Position numbers and translations under genes: made by a program | In this document: piece by piece, positions 1 through 8,263 of the stretch | Layout of the letters: every line of letters starts with the position of its first letter | How positions within the stretch are numbered: position 1 is the first letter of the stretch | Source: Mucilaginibacter lappiensis | GTDB taxonomy: Bacteria > Bacteroidota > Bacteroidia > Sphingobacteriales > Sphingobacteriaceae | Length of the DNA stretch: 64,000 bases | Direction of reading: 5' to 3' | NCBI RefSeq assembly: GCF_900155965.1 | Contig: NZ_FTMG01000003.1 | Location: 434,001 to 498,000 of the forward strand | The notes under the pieces: generated by a model | The model's database searches: none | The model's input: only the letters and a program-made list of their open reading frames with translations | Told to the model about the DNA's origin: nothing

Positions 1-1
1 G

Positions 2-481
2 ACATACCGTTTCCTGATAGCTATAGCATTTTTACTATCCTGCATATTTTGGGGCAATAATGTACAAGCCCAGGCCACACAAAAACATGTGGACCAACAG
101 TTGTACAATACCATTTTACATATGGATAGCGTTTGTTTTGATGCCTATAATAACCATGATATACAAACGTTAAAAAAAGTATTTTCTGAAAACTTAGAGT
201 TTTATCATGACTTAGGCGGCCTCACCAATTATGAGCAAAACATCCAGGCTTTTGAAAGAATCTTCGTTCAAAATAAAGTCTCAGGTATGAAAAGAGAGCT
301 GGTGAAAGGCAGCCTGGAAGTTTATCCGATTAAAGACTATGGTGCCATTGAGGTGGGTATGCACAGATTCACCCATATGGAAAATGGAAAAGAAGTAGTT
401 GGCCTGATGAAATTTTTACACGTTTGGCAATACAAAAACAATGAGTGGAAAATTACCCGGATAATCAGCTACGATCATTGA
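2..481 (+). CDS. Secreted NTF2-like (DUF4440-type) protein, 5' end outside the window
   Basis: The reading frame is open from the first bases of the window, so the true start lies upstream. In-frame residues before the internal GTG at 89 form a hydrophobic stretch ending in NNVQAQ, which reads as a signal peptide, so the GTG is not the start. The body (about 130 aa) has the SnoaL/NTF2-like pattern: a helical N-terminus with 'SVCFDAYNNHDIQTLKKVFSE', then 'FYHDLGGLTN', and a C-terminal 'FLHVWQYKNNEWKITRIISYDH' strand pair typical of DUF4440 proteins. These proteins form small cone-shaped folds, probably periplasmic here. The specific substrate is unknown. The family call is by motif only. Confidence 0.7.
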   Translation, partial: TYRFLIAIAFLLSCIFWGNNVQAQATQKHVDQQLYNTILHMDSVCFDAYNNHDIQTLKKVFSENLEFYHDLGGLTNYEQNIQAFERIFVQNKVSGMKRELVKGSLEVYPIKDYGAIEVGMHRFTHMENGKEVVGLMKFLHVWQYKNNEWKITRIISYDH

Positions 482-554
482 TATAAACTAAGGACTAAAC
501 AATTGCTTATTACGCCTTATCTTTATAAATGAAATAACCTAAGTCATCCTGTAT

Positions 555-1043
555 ATGAAGAAGTTCCTGCTGATCCTCATCATTTCAAACGTATCATCTG
601 CCTACCTATGCTTCGCACAGCATACTGGTACGCCTCATTCTCAGCTTAAAAAAGCTGCCTGGCTATTAGGTAACTGGTAAAACAAAACACGAAGGGGTAT
701 AACTATGGAGAGTTGGAAAAAACTGAACGACTCTACCTATCTGGGTAAAAGTTACCAATTAAGTGGGCTGGATACCTTATCCGCCGAAGACGTCCGCCTG
801 GAAGAGCATCATGGTAACCTGTATTATATCCCTACCGTTAAAAATCAAAATGATGGCAAGCCGGTAATTTTCACCATGACCACAGTATCGGCCGATGGTT
901 TTGTTTTTGAGAATCCAGAACACGACTTCCCTCAAAAGATCACGTATAACCGCATGAGCAAAGACAGCGTGGCGGCCGAAATTTCTGGGACATACAAAGG
1001 GAAACAACGCGCCATCAAATTTCCGATGGGCAGGGTCAAATAA
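555..1043 (+). pseudogene. DUF6265-like secreted protein interrupted by an in-frame TAA
   Basis: An ATG at 555 opens a signal peptide (MKKFLLILIISNVSSAYLCF, then AQH) followed by 'KKAAWLLGNW', then TAA at 678-680, and the same frame continues without another stop to 1043 as 'NKTRRG...MESWKKLNDSTYLGKSY...'. In DUF6265-type proteins this region usually reads W-[EQ]-N-K, so one change (GAA or CAA to TAA) explains the break. The rest, including 'YIPTVKNQNDGKPV' and 'FENPEHDFPQKITY', is well preserved. The ATG at 705 is internal and would lack both the signal peptide and the first strand. The break is either a recent nonsense mutation or a base error. Confidence 0.75.
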
Positions 1044-1185
1044 GTTGTATCCAGAGATCATACAGCCCCCAGCGTACTGCATTTTCATAATTTATTTTTT
1101 TTCTAAATGGGTGTCCAATTGGTGAAAGTCCGCTTGATATGGTGGTATAATTCATTAATCAGAAAACCATTAAAAATTAAAAAAA

Positions 1186-1527
1186 ATGAAAGAGTACGCA
1201 TTAATTTTCAGACATGAAGACGGCCAAAAAGTGGCCTCACCGGAGCAAATACAAATCTGGATGAAACAAACCATGGATTGGATAACCACCATTGCAGCCA
1301 AAAACAAATTTGTAAGCGGCACCGGGTTACCCTTTGATGACGCCCGGGTTGTGCATGCCAACAAAACAGTTACCAATGGACCTTTCGGCGAAATCAAAGA
1401 AACCATAGGGGGCTACATTATTGTAAAAGCTGATACCGTTGACGAGGCCGTTGAATTTGCAAAAGGCTGTCCTGTTTTACAGGGAGAAGGAAATACCGTT
1501 GAGGTTAGGACAATTGCCAATCACTAA
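1186..1527 (+). CDS. YciI/DGPF-type family protein
   Basis: A 113-aa protein that starts MKEYALIFRHEDG and carries 'DDARVVHANKTVTNGPFGEIKETIGGYIIVKADTVDEAVEFAKGCP', the typical core of YCII/DGPF-domain proteins: a ferredoxin-like alpha+beta fold with a conserved G-P-F/Y turn and a late 'A..CP' helix. These cytoplasmic proteins are often found near ECF sigma factors, but none is adjacent here. There is no signal peptide. It is followed by a strong terminator at 1559-1600. The biochemical role is unknown for most of the family. Confidence 0.8.
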   Translation: MKEYALIFRHEDGQKVASPEQIQIWMKQTMDWITTIAAKNKFVSGTGLPFDDARVVHANKTVTNGPFGEIKETIGGYIIVKADTVDEAVEFAKGCPVLQGEGNTVEVRTIANH

Positions 1528-1558
1528 CCATACCGTTAATTTGGCAGACTTACCCAAA

Positions 1559-1600
1559 ACAGAAAAACCGTTAGCGCCATGCCAACGGTCTTTCTGTTTC
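1559..1600 (+). terminator. Intrinsic terminator after the YciI-like gene
   Basis: Arms 1559-1572 and 1584-1597 pair over 14 bases with one mismatch around an 11-base loop, and the downstream arm is T-rich. The A-rich left arm could also serve the convergent DUF2807 gene, so it may act in both directions. Confidence 0.7.
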
Positions 1601-1616
1601 TATAAAATAAGGGATA

Positions 1617-2318
1617 TTAATTTACTTTATTCACCCTGCCCGAGCCGGTGTATTTGGTATCGGCTATGGTAGCGTTTCCGGAGTAGGTTACACCTCCAGA
1701 ACCGGTAATACGTGCGGATACGGTTTTGTTAGCGATGATAGAAATACTACCTGAGCCACTGATAGTAGCCGCAAGGGTTTCTGCAGTTAAGTCCCTGCCA
1801 TTGATCTCGCCCGAACCGCTAATACGAAATTCAGCCTCGTTGGTACTGCCTTTAAGGTGAATACCTCCTGAACCGCTAATGCGCGTTTCTAAAGTGGATG
1901 CTTTTACGGCAACACGCATATTACCTGACCCGCTGAGTATTACTTTAACATTTTGACCGGTTAATACACCATCCAGATCCAGGTTGCCAGAGCCACTATT
2001 AGCTAATGCGCTGAGCGATTTGGCAGTAACATAAATATCACCCCGTTTAATGTTATGATTGCGTAACGAGAAGTTATTACGGAAGCCTATTTTTAAAACA
2101 CCGCCTTCAACCTCGGTTTTAACGTCATTTATTACATCGTCATCAATGTCCAGACGAACGCTTTCGGTACCGGTAATTTTAATATGTACATTAAAAGGGC
2201 CACCCGATTCAATGCTGCTAAAGCCTGATACGGATCTGGTTTGCCCGCTTTGGGCGAAGCTATTTAAAGTCAGCATGGTCATGGCTGATACAAACAGGAT
2301 AAAGATTTTTCTTTTCAT
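1617..2318 (-). CDS. Secreted head-GIN (DUF2807) adhesin-like protein
   Basis: A 233-aa protein with an N-terminal signal peptide (MKRKIFILFVSAMTMLTLNS, cleavage near SFAQS). The mature part opens with 'RSVSGFSSIESGGPFNVHI', the hallmark of the DUF2807 'putative auto-transporter adhesin, head GIN' domain, and contains about seven spaced S-G-S-G/T-G-S-G turns (for example LSGSGNMRV, ISGSGGIHL, ISGSGEING, ISGSGSISI, ITGSGGVTY). This is the sign of a right-handed parallel beta-helix with one Gly-Ser turn per coil. The location is periplasm or cell surface. It is a single gene, convergent with the YciI-like gene. No partner or ligand can be inferred. Confidence 0.85.
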   Translation of the reverse strand: MKRKIFILFVSAMTMLTLNSFAQSGQTRSVSGFSSIESGGPFNVHIKITGTESVRLDIDDDVINDVKTEVEGGVLKIGFRNNFSLRNHNIKRGDIYVTAKSLSALANSGSGNLDLDGVLTGQNVKVILSGSGNMRVAVKASTLETRISGSGGIHLKGSTNEAEFRISGSGEINGRDLTAETLAATISGSGSISIIANKTVSARITGSGGVTYSGNATIADTKYTGSGRVNKVN

Positions 2319-2452
2319 AATTCGATTGTTTTTTAGAAGACGTTATATTTTGGCAAATAGTTGCAATAAATAATAAGGGATGGATATTTTCTTTCCGGAA
2401 CAGGTTTTTGTATTATTTTGGATGAAGTTAGTATATAAAGTTCAGAAAATAA

Positions 2453-3385
2453 ATGTCAGGCCAGCTTATCCATTTTAATAAAACCCGTATAGCACCTACG
2501 CCAAGTGGCTTTTTGCATTTGGGTAATATAATGTCATTTGCCCTTACCGCTGCACTGGCAAAGCAGCACGGGGCCAAAGTGTTGTTAAGAATTGACGATA
2601 TCGATCAGACCCGAACTGATGAAAAATACATACAGGACATTTTTGACACACTGCACTTTTTAGAAATACCATGGGATGAAGGGCCTCGTAATGCCGAAGA
2701 GTTTAAGGATAGCTACTCGCAAATACACAGGCTGTCGCTCTACCTGGAGGCTATTGAACAATTAAAGGATAATGGAGTAGTGTTTGCCTGCACATGCTCC
2801 CGCAAACAGCTTGCAAAAGAAGCCTGCACTTGTTTCGACCGTAAAATCCCCCTGGATACCAAAGACGCAGCATGGCGCTTCCATACTCATAAAACCCGGG
2901 AGTTAAGCATTCGAGGCTACGACGGACAAACCATTACTACCATTTTACCGGCGGATATGCAAAATTTCGTGATCCGGAAAAAAGACGGGTTTCCGGCCTA
3001 TCAGCTTACTTCAGTCATAGACGATCTGCATTATGGGGTTGATCTGATCATCCGCGGGCAGGATCTTTGGTCGTCTACTTTGGCCCAGCACGAACTAGCA
3101 CTGGCTTTGGGTAAAAACGAGTTTCTGGATATTACTTTTTATCATCATCCTTTACTTACAGATGAGCTGAGCCAAAAACTTTCCAAATCGGCTGGGGCAA
3201 CTTCTGTACTTTACCTGCGCCAAATCGGAAAAACCCCAGCTCAAATTTATACCATGATAGCAGGGATACTGGGGTTGGATATGGTCATCAACAACTGGGA
3301 ACATCTAGCCGAAGTAATACTATCTTCTTATAAAAATAGCCCTACCCCACTAATTAGCGGAGCAGGGCCAAATGTTCAAATTTAG
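2453..3385 (+). CDS. gluQ: Glutamyl-Q tRNA(Asp) synthetase-like class I aminoacyl-tRNA synthetase
   Basis: A 310-aa GluRS-like catalytic domain without the anticodon-binding domain of full GluRS (about 470-500 aa). Visible motifs are a HIGH-type signature 'APTPSGFLHLGN' (residues 14-25), a zinc-type cysteine set at C113, C115, C125 and C127, and a KMSKS variant 'KLSKS' at 242-246. This architecture is that of GluQRS (YadB), which charges Glu onto queuosine-34 of tRNA(Asp) in the cytoplasm. The C-terminal 60 residues are less typical. Its stop codon overlaps the stop of the convergent lyase-like gene by four bases. A stand-alone Glu ligase with another target is a less likely alternative. Confidence 0.75.
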   Translation: MSGQLIHFNKTRIAPTPSGFLHLGNIMSFALTAALAKQHGAKVLLRIDDIDQTRTDEKYIQDIFDTLHFLEIPWDEGPRNAEEFKDSYSQIHRLSLYLEAIEQLKDNGVVFACTCSRKQLAKEACTCFDRKIPLDTKDAAWRFHTHKTRELSIRGYDGQTITTILPADMQNFVIRKKDGFPAYQLTSVIDDLHYGVDLIIRGQDLWSSTLAQHELALALGKNEFLDITFYHHPLLTDELSQKLSKSAGATSVLYLRQIGKTPAQIYTMIAGILGLDMVINNWEHLAEVILSSYKNSPTPLISGAGPNVQI

Positions 3386-4293
3386 TTTGTGCTTATGCGG
3401 TGCACACTAAGGTTATCATAATAGATATAATCAGTAGTACTGGCTGTCCAATAGTCCTGACTCCCGCCTCTGAATGTGTGCCAGGTTAACTGGTCTATCA
3501 TTCGTTTAGAGTCGTTGGTTGTCCACCGGATATCCTGGTCGAGCACAACAGTACCGTCAATCACGATCTGTGCGTGGCCATTGGTATTACTGCCCGTATT
3601 ACTTTTAATGTATAAATGTACATGATACCATTGGCCTTTAACCAGGGCGCCGCTTGATGGATATGATTTACCAAAGGTATCGCCAAAGTTGTTTCCTGAT
3701 GACGGGCCACCATTCATATCCTTATAATAAAGATATGGCTGAAAATAAACCCGGTTTGGATTGGAATCAGGCGAATACCACATTAACCGCAAGGTTCCGC
3801 CGTTACCGTCCCAGGCAGCGTCGCCGCCCGTGTTATGTTCGCCAATACCAAAACCAAAGCCTACTTTACCGCCACGGCTCCAATTAAACTGGCTATGGAA
3901 TTTTACATCGTAGTCCATTTCATAGGCTGAACCTGCACCAATGCTGGTATTAGTCACCAGGCCGCCAGCGCCGGAAAGCTGACCAGGCAGTAGCGTAATG
4001 CGGCTGCCTACCGTGTTATCCTTACCGTTGGTAGTGTAAGCACGATCATTCCATGAACTGGTGTTCCCCAAATCGGCATTGGCTTGCGCCTGAGTGTAAG
4101 TAGCGCCGTTGGTACGGTTGTTCCAGTCCATCGCAAAGGTGCTATTGACCGCGTCTACAGCCAGGTTTGGGCCGTTTACAACTGGTTTGTCATTAACATT
4201 GTTTGGTGCATTCGCTCCCTTTTTGCAGGAGGTAAGCGAGAGACCGATAAGCATGATAGCTGCTGCTCCCGATCTTAAAACGTTCTTTTTCAT
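3382..4293 (-). CDS. Lipoprotein with polysaccharide-lyase-14-like domain
   Basis: The chosen start gives MKKNVLRSGAAAIMLIGLSL followed by TSCKK, a clear lipoprotein signal; a longer frame up to 4359 adds 22 residues before it and is unlikely. The mature part is a beta-rich domain with 'NWSRGGKVGFGFGIGEHNTG', 'DGNGGTLRLMWY', 'GQWYHVHLYIKSNTG' and a C-terminal 'DYIYYDNLSVHR'. This jelly-roll pattern (R/K-G-G-K...G-x-G...M-W) matches PL14-type alginate or glucuronate lyases and related fungal proteins. A role in binding or cutting an acidic polysaccharide at the cell surface is inferred from family resemblance; catalytic residues were not identified. Confidence 0.6.
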   Translation of the reverse strand: MKKNVLRSGAAAIMLIGLSLTSCKKGANAPNNVNDKPVVNGPNLAVDAVNSTFAMDWNNRTNGATYTQAQANADLGNTSSWNDRAYTTNGKDNTVGSRITLLPGQLSGAGGLVTNTSIGAGSAYEMDYDVKFHSQFNWSRGGKVGFGFGIGEHNTGGDAAWDGNGGTLRLMWYSPDSNPNRVYFQPYLYYKDMNGGPSSGNNFGDTFGKSYPSSGALVKGQWYHVHLYIKSNTGSNTNGHAQIVIDGTVVLDQDIRWTTNDSKRMIDQLTWHTFRGGSQDYWTASTTDYIYYDNLSVHRISTN

Positions 4294-4770
4294 AATACAG
4301 GTTTTAAATGATAAATTGGTTATAGTTAAAAGTTGATGATTTGCTGCAGCGGTTTTCAACTGTAAAACTCAAGCTCATTTATCTGCTTTTGTAAGGTTAA
4401 AGCGGATATAAATGAAATGTACAAGCATGGCAATGCCCTGCGAAATGTGTTACTTTTTCAATTCCGTTAAATTTTTAATTAATAATTTATTGATGTATTT
4501 ATTGCGGTTTAAGCTCCAAATGAGTACTGACTTCCATTTGGTTAATTGATTATAGTACAGGCAATAAGCACTGTAACATCCTATCAAAACTATTTAACTA
4601 AAAGATAATATTGCAACAATTTGCCGATTTTATTTGCGCAATCGTTTTCGTAAAATACACTGTAACAACATCACTTAAAGTTAATTACAACAAAAAAGCC
4701 CGGAAACTATTGACTAGTAACCAGGCAGATATTGAATGGCGGGCAGATATCTATTTTTAGTATTATACTG
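4294..4770. other. 477-bp intergenic region, no gene seen
   Basis: An AT-rich stretch that holds the leader of the lyase-like lipoprotein gene (right to left) and the 3' side of the class V aminotransferase gene. No coding frame, strong hairpin or RNA gene was recognised. Confidence 0.4.
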
Positions 4771-6006
4771 CTATAATACTCCTTTTAATAATTCGTTCTT
4801 CTCTGCCTCGGTTATCATGATATTTATTAATACCCGGCACATAGCATCGATCTCTTCTTCTGTATTGTAATAATGTACCGAAGCTCTTACTACACTGCTT
4901 AATTGATACCTGTTCATATAAATAAGTGTTGATTTGGCTTTACCTACTGATACGTTGATCCGCTTTTCGGCCATTTTGTTTTTTACGGTTGCGCTATCCA
5001 TTCCCAGTACTAAAAAGGTTACAATACCACATTGCTGATCGCCTTTATCGTGAACTCTTATACCGTCAATTCCCTCTAATTGTTTGCGCATGGAGGCGGC
5101 CAACTGCTGTATACGGGGCCAGGTACGCTGTACACCAATATTTAGTATATATTCGATGGCTTTACTAAAGCCTAAAAAAACAGCTTTATTCTTTTCTGTA
5201 AGCTCAAAGCGCCTGCAATCGTTTCTTATTTCGTAATCATTTTCTGAAACCCATTCTGCGGTGAAACCATCCATCAGTATTAATTTCAATTTATTCTGAA
5301 CTTCTTTTCTGACGTACAAAAAACCGGTTCCACGGGGTGCGCGCAAGTATTTTCGCCCGGTTACCGCAAGCATATCACAATCTATTTCCTGTACATCTAC
5401 CGGAAGCTGCCCAATACTCTGACAAGCATCAACCAGATATAATATCTGGTGCTTGCGCGCTATCTTCCCTATTTCAACAACCGGGATAATGGTACCCGCT
5501 GTTGATGCTATATGTGTAATAGCGATCAATTTAGTCCTGGGCGAAATAGCGTACTCCAACGCCTGTACCGGGAAATTACCCTGCTCATCGGTTGGTATCA
5601 CAATTATCTTTACACCATGGGTTTTCTGCGCATTTATAAACCCCATTAAATTGCTCAAATATTCCATCTCCGAAGTAATGATCTCATCGCCCGCATTAAA
5701 AGTAATGCCATTAAATACCACACCCCAGGCCATACTTGCATTCTCCATAACCGCAACTTCATCCCTGTTGGCATTGATGAGTTTTGCAATCAGATCATAA
5801 GTATGCTCCATTTCTTTTTCATACTTATCTTCGGTTTCATAACCGCCATGAGTTGCCTCTTCCTGTAAGTAATTGATCACTGTTTCAACAACTACGTCGG
5901 GTGGTAAAGAAGAACCTGCATTGTTGAAGTGTATTCTTTCGGCAGTTCCTTTAGTTTCAGCCCTTAACTGCTGTATTTCCTGTGGACTTAATGGTGTAAT
6001 TTCCAT
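4771..6006 (-). CDS. Class V aminotransferase (cysteine-desulfurase-like PLP enzyme)
   Basis: A fold-type I PLP enzyme of about 411 aa from the chosen start MEITPLSPQ; an ATG at 6033 would add nine residues. Visible motifs: 'RIHFNNAGSSLPP' near the N-terminus, 'DEIITSEMEYLSNLMGF', 'THIASTAGTIIPV', 'YLVDACQSIGQLPVDV' (the Asp that contacts the PLP ring) and 'TGRKYLRAPRGTGFLYV', where the Lys is the expected Schiff-base lysine. This is the NifS/CsdA/isopenicillin-N-epimerase-like superfamily. No obvious desulfurase active-site Cys loop was located, so an epimerase, lyase or transaminase activity is equally possible. It is divergent from a MocR regulator 101 bp away, which suggests control by that regulator. 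Confidence 0.8.
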   Translation of the reverse strand: MEITPLSPQEIQQLRAETKGTAERIHFNNAGSSLPPDVVVETVINYLQEEATHGGYETEDKYEKEMEHTYDLIAKLINANRDEVAVMENASMAWGVVFNGITFNAGDEIITSEMEYLSNLMGFINAQKTHGVKIIVIPTDEQGNFPVQALEYAISPRTKLIAITHIASTAGTIIPVVEIGKIARKHQILYLVDACQSIGQLPVDVQEIDCDMLAVTGRKYLRAPRGTGFLYVRKEVQNKLKLILMDGFTAEWVSENDYEIRNDCRRFELTEKNKAVFLGFSKAIEYILNIGVQRTWPRIQQLAASMRKQLEGIDGIRVHDKGDQQCGIVTFLVLGMDSATVKNKMAEKRINVSVGKAKSTLIYMNRYQLSSVVRASVHYYNTEEEIDAMCRVLINIMITEAEKNELLKGVL

Positions 6007-6106
6007 AGCAAGTAATTGAATAATTTTTATCATACAAAGTAATGGCTCAGATTAATAACAAAACAGATGCAGAATTATTAATTTTGGACATAACAGATTA
6101 TATTAA

Positions 6107-7549
6107 ATGGGAACAACAACCGTTTTTACCGATAATGAATTTTTATATGCCAGGATCTCCGGTCGTATTGAAAAACAGATTAGAGAAGGCCTGCTCAAAA
6201 CCGGCGACAAGCTGCCCTCGGTACGCGCATTAAGCCAGGGACAAAATATCAGTATAAGCACGGCCTTTAAAGCCTATGTTGAACTGGAAAACATGGGCAT
6301 GATTGAGGCCCGGCCAAAATCTGGCTATTATGTCCGGTTTTCTCCATCGCAATTAACCAGAGCTCCGGAAAGTAAACCGCCTATAAAAAGTCTGGAGCAG
6401 ACTAATGTAAGTGAGCTGATATCCATGGTTCATACCAATATGACCAAAGAAAGTGTTTTACGCTTATCTCAATCTGCACCTCATTTAAGTTTGATACCTG
6501 TATCAAAACTTAGCCGCTCTATGATGGAAGCTCTGCGTAAAAACCCATCTGCCGGTACCAATTATGAGTATGGTCAGGGAAATATTTCTTTACGTAAACA
6601 GATAGCTAAGAATGCCTTTAACTGGGGTAGCCATGTTACCGAAAATGATGTGGTAACCACTCATGGTTGCATGGAAGCCCTGCTATTTTGTTTGCGGGCT
6701 GTTACCCAGCCGGGCGATACCGTGGCGATAGAAAGCCCTACTTATTTTGGTATATTCAATGTGATGCTAAGCCTGGGCCTTCATGTACTGGAGATTCCTG
6801 TTGATCCGCGTAATGGTGTGGATATAGATTATTTAGCTCAGGCTATAGATAAAGTAGCTATTAAAGCCTGCCTTTTTATACCCAACTTTAGTAATCCGGT
6901 AGGTAGCTGCATACCCGACCATCGTAAGCAACAATTGGTTACTCTACTGAGCAATAAACAAATACCTTTGATAGAAGATGACATTTACGGAGAGATTTAT
7001 TTTGGTAAGAGCAGACCCCGTACTTGCAAAAGCTTTGATACCGAAGGCTGGGTAATGCTTTGTTCTTCTGTTTCCAAGTCAATTGCTCCGGGTTACCGGG
7101 TTGGGTGGTGTATACCCGGCCGCTTTAAAGATCAGGTCATTAATATCAAAATGATGCATACCGTAACATCAACCACGCCTACACAGGCAGCTATTGCCTT
7201 ATTCTTTGAAACCGGGCGGTATGATTTACACATGCGCAAACTTCGTAAAGCCCTGCATACACAATGCCTAAGGTACACCCAAGCCATTACTACATATTTT
7301 CCGGCAGACATTAAAATAAGCCAGCCCCAGGGAGGTTATACTTTATGGATTGAGCTTAATAAAAAAATTAACGCATTGGAACTTTATCAGGCAGCCATAA
7401 CTCAAAACATCAGTATTGCCCCGGGGCAAATATTTACTACGGACGCCCGGTTCACCAATTTTATACGCATCAGCTTTGGGATACCTTTTGACGACGAGGT
7501 AGGACGAAGTTTTGAGATACTGGGCGAATTGATCAGGAAATTGGGATAA
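6107..7549 (+). CDS. MocR/PdxR-type regulator (GntR HTH fused to class I aminotransferase domain)
   Basis: A 480-aa protein with an N-terminal winged helix of the GntR type (about residues 10-75: 'LYARISGRIEKQIREGLLKTGDKLPSVRALS', 'SISTAFKAYVELENMGMIEARPKSGYYV') and a C-terminal fold-type I aminotransferase-like domain with 'TTHGCMEALLFCL', 'NFSNPVGSCIPD', 'LIEDDIYGEIYFG' and 'SSVSKSIAPGYRVGW' (PLP lysine). MocR regulators sense PLP or an amino-acid adduct and usually control a divergent neighbour, here the class V aminotransferase. The length is normal for the family. Confidence 0.9.
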   Translation: MGTTTVFTDNEFLYARISGRIEKQIREGLLKTGDKLPSVRALSQGQNISISTAFKAYVELENMGMIEARPKSGYYVRFSPSQLTRAPESKPPIKSLEQTNVSELISMVHTNMTKESVLRLSQSAPHLSLIPVSKLSRSMMEALRKNPSAGTNYEYGQGNISLRKQIAKNAFNWGSHVTENDVVTTHGCMEALLFCLRAVTQPGDTVAIESPTYFGIFNVMLSLGLHVLEIPVDPRNGVDIDYLAQAIDKVAIKACLFIPNFSNPVGSCIPDHRKQQLVTLLSNKQIPLIEDDIYGEIYFGKSRPRTCKSFDTEGWVMLCSSVSKSIAPGYRVGWCIPGRFKDQVINIKMMHTVTSTTPTQAAIALFFETGRYDLHMRKLRKALHTQCLRYTQAITTYFPADIKISQPQGGYTLWIELNKKINALELYQAAITQNISIAPGQIFTTDARFTNFIRISFGIPFDDEVGRSFEILGELIRKLG

Positions 7550-7643
7550 TCTGTTTGTATTTCAGTTATTATTTTTTGTATCTAAATATTTACAAAATAG
7601 TTTATAGTTAAAACTGTATTTTTACAACAATTAAAATTGTATT

Positions 7644-8021
7644 TTGAAATCGCGGAAACAAATCATAAGGCAATACATTGTTTTATCACTTTTAGTGATA
7701 TACCAGGCTGCATCTTTGATCCATATCGCGTCTATGCCTAGATTCTATACCCAGATCAACAAATCCCTGTCATCTTCAAGTATAGATCTTCTTCATAAAA
7801 ATCAAAGCGCGGGTAATGCAAGGATACTATTTCAACGAGGCATCGAAAACAATCGCAAAGCTTTAATAACTCCTCCGGATAAGATTTTTGTTTTTATTTT
7901 ATCATTTTTTTTAGGCGGCCTCATCTCGCTGGCCATAATTAAAAAGCGCGACACTTATTTAAGTCAGCCGGGTATTCTATCGCCAAGTTCTTATCTGAGA
8001 CTGTGTACGCTTAGAATTTGA
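7644..8021 (+). CDS. Small membrane protein of unknown function, TTG start
   Basis: The frame starts at a TTG and encodes 125 aa (MKSRKQIIRQYIVLSLLVIY...). Two hydrophobic segments are visible, about residues 11-30 and 80-100 (FVFILSFFLGGLISLAII), so it probably sits in the inner membrane with a loop of about 50 residues between them. No family was recognised. It lies alone between the MocR gene and the efflux operon, 242 bp before the TolC gene. The unusual start codon leaves the exact N-terminus uncertain. Confidence 0.5.
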   Translation: MKSRKQIIRQYIVLSLLVIYQAASLIHIASMPRFYTQINKSLSSSSIDLLHKNQSAGNARILFQRGIENNRKALITPPDKIFVFILSFFLGGLISLAIIKKRDTYLSQPGILSPSSYLRLCTLRI

Positions 8022-8229
8022 TCCACTCCTGCTATTTCTTCCCATAATTAATTGAAACATCTGATTGATAGAAATTTCAATTTATGATATGCCCGTATTT
8101 TCATTTTTGGAAAATAACGTGTCTGTCTCAACTCATTCATTTGGTTTTTAAAATTTGTTGCTCATAAAACAAGCAGGAAAAATTATCAACCGAAACATCT
8201 CCTGATAAAACTAAATATAGCTGAATAAA

Positions 8230-8244
8230 GCATTTAGTAAATGC
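8230..8244. promoter_or_regulatory. Short palindrome before the efflux operon, possible MarR operator
   Basis: GCATTTA-G-TAAATGC, a perfect 7-bp inverted repeat with one central base, 19 bp before the TolC start codon. The last gene of this operon encodes a MarR regulator, and such regulators bind palindromes near their own promoter. The link is inference. Confidence 0.35.
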
Positions 8245-8263
8245 ACAAACAATATGTTTTAAA

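Noticed and set aside
705..1043. A separate 112-aa gene starting at 705
   Set aside because: The frame is the continuation of the DUF6265 gene from 555 and would start inside a conserved strand.
1439..1672. A 77-codon plus-strand frame
   Set aside because: It overlaps the YciI-like gene and its terminator out of frame.
4084..4336. Two plus-strand frames inside and before the lyase-like lipoprotein gene
   Set aside because: Shadows of the minus-strand gene and its leader.
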